Assembly: GCA_019232645.1 (NCBI GenBank)
Contig: JAFANO010000598.1
Span: 1-5,064 of the forward strand
Source: Planctomycetaceae bacterium
Lineage (GTDB): Bacteria > Planctomycetota > Planctomycetia > Isosphaerales > Isosphaeraceae
DNA: 5,064 nt
Direction of reading: 5' to 3'
Under the pieces are notes generated by a model, which saw only the letters and a program-made list of their open reading frames with translations, ran no database searches and was not told the origin of the DNA. A program made the position numbers and the translations under genes. Of the stretch, positions 1 through 4,827 are shown one piece after another (positions within the stretch are counted from its first letter, which is position 1; each line of letters starts with the position of its first letter).

Positions 1-27
1 GGCGTCCTCGGCGTTCGACGTCGACAT
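1..27 (-). CDS. Possible N-terminus of a leftward gene running off the left edge
   Basis: On the minus strand an ATG at 27-25 opens a frame reading MSTSNAEDA to the window edge. All eight codons after the ATG end in G or C, as in the other genes here, and a weak purine-rich stretch (GAGTGG) lies eight bases upstream. Nine residues are too few to identify a family. The opposite strand is also open and GC3-rich across this stretch, so coding is not proven. If real, the gene is divergent from the 581 fragment and 28-580 is a divergent intergenic region. Confidence 0.22.
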
Positions 28-131
28 CGTGTCGGCCACTCGACCCTCGCCTCGTCCTGGGCGACCCTCGGCGCGATCCCCTAAAGCCATCGACGGCTCC
101 GTCCTCGATCGGGCGTATCGTAACACGAGCG

Positions 132-189
132 TCCAGGGCCGGCGACCCGAGTGCGATCATTCAACCGCCCAGCACGGCGCGGCCCTGGA
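132..189. repeat. 10-bp perfect inverted repeat
   Basis: TCCAGGGCCG at 132-141 is the exact reverse complement of CGGCCCTGGA at 180-189, with 38 bases between. No T-tract follows on either strand, so it does not look like an intrinsic terminator. Function unknown. Confidence 0.5.
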
Positions 190-329
190 ATCGGTGCCGG
201 CCCTTCTCAATGAAATGACACGATGCAACTCGGCGCAATCCGCATCCTCGATCGGCTGGCCGGCCGGGCAGGTCGGGGCTAACCGGTACAGATGGTGCTA
301 TTCCGAGTTACAATCGGTAGAAACAGAAC

Positions 330-390
330 CTCGACGTCGGGTGCGACGGGTTCCGTCCTCGGAATCCTTCGGCGGGGGGCCGACGTCGAG
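330..390. repeat. 11-bp inverted repeat enclosing a nested hairpin
   Basis: CTCGACGTCGG at 330-340 pairs perfectly with CCGACGTCGAG at 380-390. Inside it, GACGG (345-349) and CCGTC (353-357) form a second five-pair stem with a three-base loop. On the minus strand the outer stem is followed by a moderately T-rich stretch (329-319), so a weak leftward terminator is possible, although the 39-base interior is long for one. A structured RNA is the alternative. Confidence 0.5.
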
Positions 391-395
391 ATCCG

Positions 396-421
396 CGCGG
401 GTTGCGAGGGCGGAACCCGTG
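396..421. repeat. Short hairpin
   Basis: CGGGTT at 398-403 pairs with AACCCG at 414-419. The stem extends outward by a G-U pair (397/420) and a C-G pair (396/421), leaving a 10-base loop. It lies just 3' of the larger 330-390 stem and may stack with it. No T-tract is present. Confidence 0.35.
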
Positions 422-432
422 GTACCCGTGAT
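415..432. repeat. Tandem 9-base direct repeat
   Basis: ACCCGTGGT (415-423) is followed immediately by ACCCGTGAT (424-432), an eight-of-nine match. It partly overlaps the preceding hairpin. Two copies could be a small slippage duplication or a paired binding site; nothing in the sequence decides between them. Confidence 0.3.
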
Positions 433-458
433 GGATAATCGGTACGAATCGCCGAAAC

Positions 459-502
459 TGACCCGGTTTCCACAGCTCAAAACCTCAAGAAGTACCGGGT
501 CA
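459..502. repeat. 9-bp inverted repeat upstream of the hydrolase fragment
   Basis: TGACCCGGT at 459-467 is the exact reverse complement of ACCGGGTCA at 494-502, and the stem can continue as TTC (468-470) with GAA (489-491) after a two-base bulge. It lies about 80 bases upstream of the ATG at 581, a sensible place for a leader structure or operator of the gene that once followed. No clear T-tract follows. Confidence 0.45.
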
Positions 503-580
503 CTCCCTTCTGGTAGGATGTGCGTCGTCGTGTGCATCAAGAGGACTACGCGACATCCCTTCCCAACGGGTGGCTGAAGC

Positions 581-730
581 ATGGCCGCGATCGTCCTGGT
601 CCACGGGATCGACAGCGAGCAGTTGACGCCCGACGGCATCGAGGCTGAATGCGGACGGGAAGACGTTCTGAATATCAACAATTGCTATACAAATGAACCC
701 GAGCGAGGAGGAGCCTCATGGACACGCTGA
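581..730 (+). pseudogene. Remnant N-terminus of an alpha/beta-hydrolase-like gene
   Basis: An ATG at 581 opens a 49-codon frame beginning MAAIVLVHGIDSEQ. A hydrophobic first strand followed by Val-His-Gly-Ile is the typical start of an alpha/beta hydrolase, ending at the oxyanion loop. From memory, one bacterial family starts with this string and continues with an acidic Glu-Ala-Glu stretch, as seen here to residue 23. After that the resemblance ends. Codons 2-23 end in G or C in 20 of 22 cases; the next 16 do so in only 7. The frame then runs through the AT-rich promoter patch and the antitoxin's ribosome binding site, stopping 13 bases inside the antitoxin gene. There is no nucleophile elbow or catalytic Asp/His. 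I infer a truncated gene head whose body was lost when the toxin-antitoxin module was placed here. A weak GGTGG (569-573) precedes the ATG. Chance resemblance of a short ORF is the alternative. Confidence 0.45.
683..717 (+). promoter_or_regulatory. Candidate promoter and strong Shine-Dalgarno of the toxin-antitoxin operon
   Basis: A local AT-rich patch (about 669-694) in otherwise GC-rich DNA contains TGCTATACA at 683-691, which resembles an extended -10 element (TGn plus TATAAT-like). No good -35 is visible at normal spacing, which extended -10 promoters tolerate. AGGAGG follows at 706-711, six bases before the antitoxin ATG, a near-perfect ribosome binding site. Type II antitoxins usually repress their own promoter, so an operator is expected here, but I see no clear palindrome. 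The Shine-Dalgarno is secure; the promoter is inferred. Confidence 0.45.
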
Positions 731-933
731 CACCCGAATTGAAGCGGGCCGTCGAGCAGGCGGGCGATTCCCCCGTCCGGTTGACGGACCCGGAGACGCA
801 CCGAACCTACGTCCTCGTCAGCGCCGAGGTCTATGAGCGGCTGCTGCGGGACGAGGAGGACCGGCGCGAGCAGGCTGCGTTCCTGCGGGCCGCGAAGAAG
901 AACGCCAAGGCCCGGCTGATGGGGGATGCATGA
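718..933 (+). CDS. Antitoxin of a PemK/MazF-type toxin-antitoxin pair
   Basis: This 71-residue acidic-basic protein has a compact N-terminal part with the pattern Pro-Val-Arg-Leu-x-Asp-Pro-Glu-Thr, then Tyr-Val-Leu-Val and Val-Tyr-Glu-Arg-Leu-Leu (residues 19-43). That is the look of the small Phd/YefM-like fold used by many antitoxins. The charged tail (44-71, rich in Arg, Glu, Lys and Ala) is probably helical and disordered alone, fitting a segment that wraps the toxin and is cleared by proteases. The start at 718 is fixed by AGGAGG six bases upstream. The stop overlaps the toxin start by four bases (ATGA at 930-933), so translation is coupled and antitoxin comes first, the usual order. Its role is to neutralise the neighbouring toxin and probably to autorepress. 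Assignment rests mainly on size and position; the exact antitoxin family is uncertain. Confidence 0.75.
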   Translation: MDTLTPELKRAVEQAGDSPVRLTDPETHRTYVLVSAEVYERLLRDEEDRREQAAFLRAAKKNAKARLMGDA

Positions 934-1268
934 TCCGGCCGGGTGAGATCTACCTAGCCGACTTTGAGGAGATGGAGCCACACCCGGTGGTGGTCGTCTC
1001 CCGGGAAGAGCTGAACCGTGGCAACTGGGTCGCTGTCGTTCTGATCACCTCCAAGCGGTTCGAGGAACGATCAAAGCAACCACACTGCGTCCCGTTCCGG
1101 GCCGGGGAGTTCGGCTTGAGCCTGGATTGCGTGGCGCAGGCCGAGTCTCTCTTTTCCATCCGGTGCCAAGAGTTGGGCGAGCGTCTCGGCATGCTCGACG
1201 ATGAGCGGTGGCGTGACCTCGTCAAGGCCGTCGGGAACATGATGGGTTCGGACTGCGAGCCGGTGTGA
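930..1268 (+). CDS. PemK/MazF-family toxin (predicted mRNA endoribonuclease)
   Basis: The 112-residue product has the full MazF/PemK layout: an opening Arg-Pro-Gly-Glu-Ile-Tyr-Leu-Ala-Asp (3-11), strand Pro-Val-Val-Val-Val-Ser (19-24), a loop with Leu-Asn-Arg-Gly (28-31), strand Val-Val-Leu-Ile-Thr-Ser (36-41), Asp-Cys-Val-Ala-Gln-Ala-Glu (66-72) and a C-terminal helix after Gly-Met-Leu-Asp. MazF toxins are cytoplasmic SH3-like dimers that cut single-stranded mRNA and halt growth until bound by antitoxin. Thr40 aligns with the catalytic Thr of Bacillus MazF, but the usual Arg before Pro (Arg-Pro) is His18. The ending Ser-Asp-Cys-Glu-Pro-Val matches, from memory, a subgroup common in planctomycetes and cyanobacteria. 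The start overlaps the antitoxin stop (ATGA), with GGGGGA at 921-926 as a possible ribosome site. The gene looks intact; cleavage specificity cannot be read from sequence. Confidence 0.88.
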   Translation: MIRPGEIYLADFEEMEPHPVVVVSREELNRGNWVAVVLITSKRFEERSKQPHCVPFRAGEFGLSLDCVAQAESLFSIRCQELGERLGMLDDERWRDLVKAVGNMMGSDCEPV

Positions 1269-1312
1269 ACCCTGTCATCGCTCATCGACCGTCGCCCGTG
1301 AACTGGGGGTGG

Positions 1313-2341
1313 TCAGCGGCGAGCCGTCTCGGTGGCGGAGCGGAAGGCTTCGAGGTGGTCGGGGCCGGGGAAGAGGTAGCGGCGACCGCCGCGGGAGAGG
1401 GAATACTGCGGCAGGCCCCGGACGAGCAGGTGGTCGCGGTCCCAGCAGTGCGGGCAGAAGCCGCGGTCGGCCACGTCGACCTGAGCGTAGCGCCGCGGGT
1501 CCCTCAGGAATTGCTGGCGCTCGGCCTCATCGGCGCAAAGGTAGAGCCGCCCGTCGAAGAGGACCCCCCAGTGAGGGTTGCCGGCGCATGACTCGCCCCG
1601 GTCCACCTGGGTCACCGGACAGCGACCGCCGTTGGCGGGGATGAACCGCTCGGGCGACTTCCGGAAGGCGTCGTATCCCTCGGCGGTGGCGAAGCGGTAC
1701 AGAACACCGTCGTGGGTCAGCGTCAGCCCGGCCCGACCAGGGACTAGCCGATGGGCGGTCACCAGACTGACGGGGCAGTAGCCCGCCAGAGCCACGTCGT
1801 TGCCGGGCGCCGGCGAAGCGGCGGCCGGCCGAACGGCCCCGGCCGCGGTCGAAAGCACGGTCGGCGAAACGGATGGGGCCGGCGAACGGATCGGGCCGAA
1901 CCGGGCCAGGGTCGACCCCAGGAACCTGTCGAAGGTCACCGCATCGGCGAAGCCCTCGTGCTTGCCGAGCACCTCGCCCGTGGGCCGGAGGATCACCGTG
2001 GCGGGCAGACCCGACAACTCGTAGCGGAGTGCGAGGTCCTCATGGGCGTCGGCCTGCAGCAGGATCGGGATGAACGAGTCGCGAGATCGGGCGACGATTC
2101 GGGGGTGGGTGAACGATTCGCGATCCATCCGCCGACAGTACGAGCACCAGGGGCCGGTGAATTGGATCCAGAGCGGTCGACCCTGCGCCGCCGCCTCCGA
2201 CAAGGCGGCACGGAGATCCTGACGCCAAGCGATCACCCCGGGGCCCGAGGCCAGGGCCGACGTCACGGCCAGCCAGGCCCATCCCAGGGCGAGGACCATA
2301 CCCATACCAGCCCGGACCGTTCGGGATTTGCGCAGTGTCAT
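1313..2341 (-). CDS. Exported thioredoxin-fold protein with three Cys-Pro/YHS-like units
   Basis: This 342-residue protein starts at 2341 with GGAG seven bases upstream. A basic N-terminus and hydrophobic core (11-30) ending Ala-Leu-Ala form a signal peptide, cleaved about residue 31. Residues 36-145 are a thioredoxin fold of the Thioredoxin_7 type: Trp65-Cys66-Ser-Tyr-Cys69 is the redox site and Leu112-Pro113 fits the cis-proline. After an Ala/Pro/Ser linker (150-181) come three related units at about 186-235, 239-288 and 292-336. Each opens with Cys-Pro and contains a Gly-x-x-Tyr segment and a Phe before a Pro-x-x-Tyr-like end, except that the third lacks the final motif. They resemble YHS domains, which are often linked to metal handling. 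A periplasmic disulfide or metal-related thiol role is inferred. A longer frame opens upstream at 2704 but would run through the terminator, so I reject that start. The stop lies 44 bases from the toxin gene's, convergent. Confidence 0.85.
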   Translation of the reverse strand: MTLRKSRTVRAGMGMVLALGWAWLAVTSALASGPGVIAWRQDLRAALSEAAAQGRPLWIQFTGPWCSYCRRMDRESFTHPRIVARSRDSFIPILLQADAHEDLALRYELSGLPATVILRPTGEVLGKHEGFADAVTFDRFLGSTLARFGPIRSPAPSVSPTVLSTAAGAVRPAAASPAPGNDVALAGYCPVSLVTAHRLVPGRAGLTLTHDGVLYRFATAEGYDAFRKSPERFIPANGGRCPVTQVDRGESCAGNPHWGVLFDGRLYLCADEAERQQFLRDPRRYAQVDVADRGFCPHCWDRDHLLVRGLPQYSLSRGGRRYLFPGPDHLEAFRSATETARR

Positions 2342-2510
2342 CGAGCATCTCCGACTCTGACGGCGGCAAGGAGCCGGTTCGAACCGTATGACCGGCGTCG
2401 TGCTCCCTCCGTGGAGATGCCCACCGCGTGGGGTGTGTTTCCGATCCTGGGAAAGGGGGGAAATCCGGCTGCACAATACTCTTCGGCCCCCAGGGACCCG
2501 GGCTTCATCG

Positions 2511-2563
2511 AAAAAAACACGTCGCCCGAGCGGACCCGGTCGGCGGCGGGTCGGCCCGGGCGA
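2511..2563 (-). terminator. Strong intrinsic terminator of the nfeD-floA unit
   Basis: On the minus strand, CGCCCGGGCCGACCCG (2562-2547) and CGGGTCCGCTCGGGCG (2538-2523) form a 16-position stem with one G-U pair and one C-C mismatch. An outer T-A pair (2563/2522) extends it, and the loop is eight bases. Four bases later comes a run of seven Ts (2517-2511). This is a textbook rho-independent terminator for leftward transcription. It ends the unit containing the proline-rich protein gene, about 157 bases past that stop codon, and isolates the downstream thioredoxin gene. Confidence 0.82.
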
Positions 2564-2663
2564 TCCGTGCCCCTCCGTCGAGGTCTCCCCCAGGATCCCC
2601 AGGTCCGGCGGAGAGGGGCGGAGGATTTCCAGAGGCGTCGTCGCTTTCGAAACGAGTCCGGGC

Positions 2664-2688
2664 CGCGCGGTCGGATCCGAGGCGCGCG
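2664..2688. repeat. Palindromic hairpin in the 3' trailer
   Basis: CGCGCG at 2664-2669 pairs with CGCGCG at 2683-2688 around the 10-base palindrome TCGGATCCGA (2671-2680), with a small internal mismatch (2670 against 2681-2682). No T-tract follows, so it is not a terminator by itself. It lies about 30-55 bases past the proline-rich protein's stop and could stabilise the 3' end of the transcript. Confidence 0.4.
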
Positions 2689-2719
2689 ACAGACCCCCCG
2701 ACAAGCGGAAGGCTCCCGA

Positions 2720-3424
2720 TCAGGGCCGCCGGCCACGCTTGCCGCGGAGAGCAAGCGGGGGCCGGAACAACTCGTTCATGATGAAGCTCTCGCGGAGCTT
2801 GGCCGGCGAGGACATCGCGACCTGCAGATCGATCCCCAGCGGTAGGGCTCGCCCTGGGACCGGGCGCGGAGGCTCACTCACGACCTTGGCAATGCTCGGC
2901 AGGTCGTGCGACCCGAGCGTCGACTGCGGCATGGCCAGCGGGCCGAGGTTCAGGGGGTGGTTCACCTGGTTCGCGATGCCCTGCCCAAACTCGGCGCTCA
3001 AGGCGCGAGGCGTGGACGGCTCGGGGCGCTTCGGGGACGACGGTGTGGCGGACCGGGTCCGCGAACCCCGGCGCGCCGAGGCTCCGCCGCCCGTCCGCGA
3101 TGCCGGCGCGGCCGAAGGCGCGGGGGACGCCCGGCGCGGCTCCGACTCGATGATCAGGATGTCGTCGTCGGGGCGGCCCGGGGCGCGGCGGACGGTGGCT
3201 GTCTCGGTCGACCACCGCATCGTCGGCTCGCCGGTCGCGGGCTCCGCCCGGCGCTCGACCGGCCCCGGCGCCGGCGGCAGGCCCGGCCTCGGGCCGGGGG
3301 GGCCGGGCGGGCGGTTCGACCGCGGGGGCAGCGGCTGGGCCTCGCGGTTGAACAGCGAGGTCAGCGCCCAGATCGTCAGGAACGTCAGGGGCACGATGAA
3401 CTGGAAGAGGTTGTCAATCCGCAT
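2720..3424 (-). CDS. Single-pass membrane protein with proline-rich linker, downstream of floA
   Basis: I do not recognise a named family, though I recall similar short proteins near floA in planctomycetes. The 234-residue product begins MRIDNLFQFI and has one transmembrane helix at about residues 6-25, directly at the N-terminus. A proline-rich stretch (31-56) with several Pro-Pro-Gly motifs follows, then low-complexity Ala/Pro/Ser/Arg sequence (97-140). Within it sits an acidic-hydrophobic island, Asp-Asp-Asp-Ile-Leu-Ile-Ile-Glu-Ser-Glu (86-95). The C-terminus looks ordered: Pro-Leu-Asn-Leu-Gly-Pro (157-162), then Met-Ser-Ser-Pro-Ala-Lys-Leu-Arg-Glu-Ser-Phe-Ile-Met-Asn-Glu-Leu (204-219) and a basic tail. 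The layout suggests a membrane tether presenting a peptide-like binding module through a long flexible linker. The gene starts 90 bases after floA stops, on the same strand and before the shared terminator, so co-transcription is likely. A FloA accessory or client is an inference. Confidence 0.8.
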   Translation of the reverse strand: MRIDNLFQFIVPLTFLTIWALTSLFNREAQPLPPRSNRPPGPPGPRPGLPPAPGPVERRAEPATGEPTMRWSTETATVRRAPGRPDDDILIIESEPRRASPAPSAAPASRTGGGASARRGSRTRSATPSSPKRPEPSTPRALSAEFGQGIANQVNHPLNLGPLAMPQSTLGSHDLPSIAKVVSEPPRPVPGRALPLGIDLQVAMSSPAKLRESFIMNELFRPPLALRGKRGRRP

Positions 3425-3441
3425 ATCCGTATCCGACGGAT
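3425..3441 (-). promoter_or_regulatory. Hairpin abutting the start codon of the proline-rich protein
   Basis: On the minus strand, ATCCGT (3441-3436) pairs with ACGGAT (3430-3425) across a five-base loop, and the stem ends exactly at the ATG (3424). The nearest Shine-Dalgarno-like run, GGGGGA, lies just upstream of the hairpin and is too far away in linear distance. Folding would bring it close to the ATG. A translation-control role is inferred. Confidence 0.35.
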
Positions 3442-3514
3442 CCCCCGGGGCCAGCCGCGGTCGTGCCTCGGGGCGGGGGACCCCGGGCCCGCGCTCGTCG
3501 CGTCCCGGCCGCGA

Positions 3515-4591
3515 TCAGCCGTTCGAGACCTCGCGCCGCGAGTTTCCCATGCCGCCGGTGCCCGCGATCGCGCTGCGCATTTCGGTATCGGCCTGGATGT
3601 TCCGCAAATGGTAGTAGTCGGTGATCCCGAGGTTGCCCTGGCGGAACGCCTCGGCGATGGCCAGCGGCACCTGGGCATCGGCCAGCACGACCTTGGCGCG
3701 GTTCTCCTGGACCATCGCGACCTGCTCCTGCTCGGCCGCGACGGCGAAGGCCCGGCGCTCCTCGGCCTTGGCGCGGGCGACGCGCATGTCCGCCTCGGCC
3801 TGCAGCGCCTGGAGGTTGGCGCCGATGTTGTCGCCCACGTCGATGTCGGCGATGTCGATCGAGAGGATCTCGTATGCGGTGCCCGCGTCGAGGCCCTTCT
3901 CGAGCACCCGCTTCGAGATCGAGTCGGGCTTCGCGAGCACCTGGTTGTGGGTGTCGGCCGAGCCGATCGCGTTGACGATGCCCTCGCCGACCCGCGCGAT
4001 GATCGTCTCGTCGGTGGCGCCGCCGACCAGGCGGTCGATGTTGGTCCGGACGGTCACCTTGGCCTTGACCTTGAGCTGGATGCCGTTCTTGGCGACGCCG
4101 TCGATCGTCTGCCGCCCTTGCGCCGGGTCGGGGCAGGGGATGACCTTGGGGTTGACGCTGGTCTGGACGGCCTCGAGCACGTTGCGGCCGGCCAGGTCGA
4201 TCGCCGAGGCGCGCTTCCACGACAGCGGGATGTCGGCGCGGTTGGCGGCGATCAGCGCGCGAACGACGTTGGGCACGTTGCCGCCGGCCAGGTAGTGCGC
4301 CTCCAGGCTCCGCGTCGTCACCCCATCCTTCTCGGCCAGGCCCGCCTGGTAGGCCATGATCTTCGAGCGGACGATGATGTTCGGGTTGACCTTCCGGAAC
4401 GACATCCCGACCAGCTCGAGGATTCCGACATTGGCCCCGGTCATCTTCGCCTGGATCCAGAGGTTGAAGTATTTCGCGAAGAAGATGCACGCGACCAGTG
4501 CGAACATCGAGATCGCGATGATCCCGAGCACGACGTAGGTGGACCACGGGGTCGTGGGCGGGTTGGCTTGCGCGAACAGGGTGAACATCAT
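3515..4591 (-). CDS. floA: Flotillin-like protein FloA (membrane microdomain scaffold)
   Basis: This 358-residue protein matches bacterial FloA (UPF0365; YqfA of Bacillus, about 331 residues) from end to end. FloA oligomerises on the inner membrane and organises flotillin-rich microdomains that gather signalling, secretion and protease complexes. A short N-terminal segment precedes one hydrophobic helix (about 19-39). Then comes a basic segment with Gly-Met-Ser-Phe-Arg-Lys-Val-Asn-Pro (62-70). The SPFH/PHB core follows, with [11 protein letters not shown] (175-185) and Gly-Glu-Gly-Ile-Val-Asn-Ala-Ile (203-210). Next is an Ala/Glu-rich coiled coil (about 258-310), and the ending [14 protein letters not shown] (326-339) is characteristic. 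GAGAGGAA at 4604-4597 supports ATG 4591; an adjacent second ATG (4588) is equally possible. An upstream in-frame start at 4699 has no such site. nfeD lies 236 bases upstream. Confidence 0.95.
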   Translation of the reverse strand: MMFTLFAQANPPTTPWSTYVVLGIIAISMFALVACIFFAKYFNLWIQAKMTGANVGILELVGMSFRKVNPNIIVRSKIMAYQAGLAEKDGVTTRSLEAHYLAGGNVPNVVRALIAANRADIPLSWKRASAIDLAGRNVLEAVQTSVNPKVIPCPDPAQGRQTIDGVAKNGIQLKVKAKVTVRTNIDRLVGGATDETIIARVGEGIVNAIGSADTHNQVLAKPDSISKRVLEKGLDAGTAYEILSIDIADIDVGDNIGANLQALQAEADMRVARAKAEERRAFAVAAEQEQVAMVQENRAKVVLADAQVPLAIAEAFRQGNLGITDYYHLRNIQADTEMRSAIAGTGGMGNSRREVSNG

Positions 4592-4827
4592 GCGGGTTCC
4601 TCTCAAGGGGACGACCGTCACGGCCGCCGGCCGGGCGGAGGGGGCGGGGCGGGACGGCAGGCCCTCGGCCTCACAGGGGGCAGATATCCACCCCTCCAAG
4701 CGCCTCGCGGTCGCACCCGATACCAGGTTCGGGGGATCGCGGGAACGGTCCGCGCCCTGATTTCGGGACTCTCATCCGGGAGAGCGGGCCTCATTATTGT
4801 ATCGTGCTCAGGGTCTCGTCGTTCAGG
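4592..4827 (-). promoter_or_regulatory. nfeD-floA intergenic region with possible internal promoter
   Basis: This 236-base gap is wide for a tight operon. Read leftward, TACAAT at 4801-4796 resembles a -10 element, but no good -35 is seen at 17 bases, so a separate floA promoter is only possible. The strand opposite the genes carries a guanine-quadruplex motif (4633-4653), and a five-pair hairpin with a three-base loop sits at 4659-4671. No intrinsic terminator with a T-tract follows nfeD, so read-through into floA is plausible. Confidence 0.3.
4633..4653 (+). other. Guanine-quadruplex motif in the floA leader
   Basis: Four guanine runs (4633-4635, 4640-4644, 4646-4649, 4651-4653) are separated by loops of four, one and one bases, meeting the common quadruplex definition. 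They lie on the + strand, the template strand for floA, so a quadruplex would form in DNA during transcription and not in the floA mRNA. In DNA this GC-rich it may be incidental. Confidence 0.35.

Larger units (their letters stand above)
28..580. other. Gene-free, inverted-repeat-rich region
   Basis: I see no convincing gene in these roughly 550 bases. The open frames on either strand are rich in Arg, Ser, Pro and Thr, show no recognisable motif and lack a ribosome binding site. What the region does hold is secondary-structure potential: perfect inverted repeats at 132-141/180-189, 330-340/380-390 and 459-467/494-502, a smaller one at 398-403/414-419, and a tandem 9-base repeat at 415-432. 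It is less GC-rich than the flanking genes. It could hold structured leader RNA, a small RNA, or decayed remnants of former genes. Confidence 0.5.
2342..2719 (-). other. Intergenic region between the thioredoxin gene and the floA unit
   Basis: No gene is supported in these 378 bases. Read leftward, they hold the 3' trailer of the proline-rich protein gene with a palindromic hairpin (2664-2688), a strong intrinsic terminator (2511-2563), and then about 170 bases that must contain the thioredoxin gene's promoter. TATTGT at 2478-2473 is a possible -10 but has no matching -35. The ribosome site GGAG is at 2352-2349. Confidence 0.6.

Noticed and set aside
29..577. A 182-codon open frame on the + strand starting at GTG 29
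   Set aside because: Composition is Arg/Ser/Pro-rich with no motif, there is no ribosome site, and it spans several strong inverted repeats. It also stays open to the left edge, so the listed start is arbitrary.
298..681. A 127-codon open frame on the minus strand
   Set aside because: It is antisense to the hydrolase-like fragment, covers the AT-rich promoter patch at its start, and has no recognisable domain.
1269..1312. A bidirectional terminator between the convergent toxin and thioredoxin genes
   Set aside because: The 44 bases between the stops contain no stable stem and no T-tract on either strand, so termination must be rho-dependent or lie inside the neighbouring genes.
2342..2704. 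A 121-residue N-terminal extension of the thioredoxin protein
   Set aside because: The frame is open to 2704 but the extra sequence is low-complexity and crosses a strong terminator. ATG 2341 has GGAG at good spacing and is followed directly by a signal peptide.
1751..2845. Long + strand open frames across the thioredoxin gene and its upstream region
   Set aside because: They are shadows of the minus-strand gene; the products are Arg/Gly-rich and run through the terminator hairpin.
3414..4547. A 377-codon minus-strand frame overlapping floA
   Set aside because: It is the +1 shifted frame of floA and gives Arg/Gly/His-rich nonsense without the SPFH features seen in the true frame.
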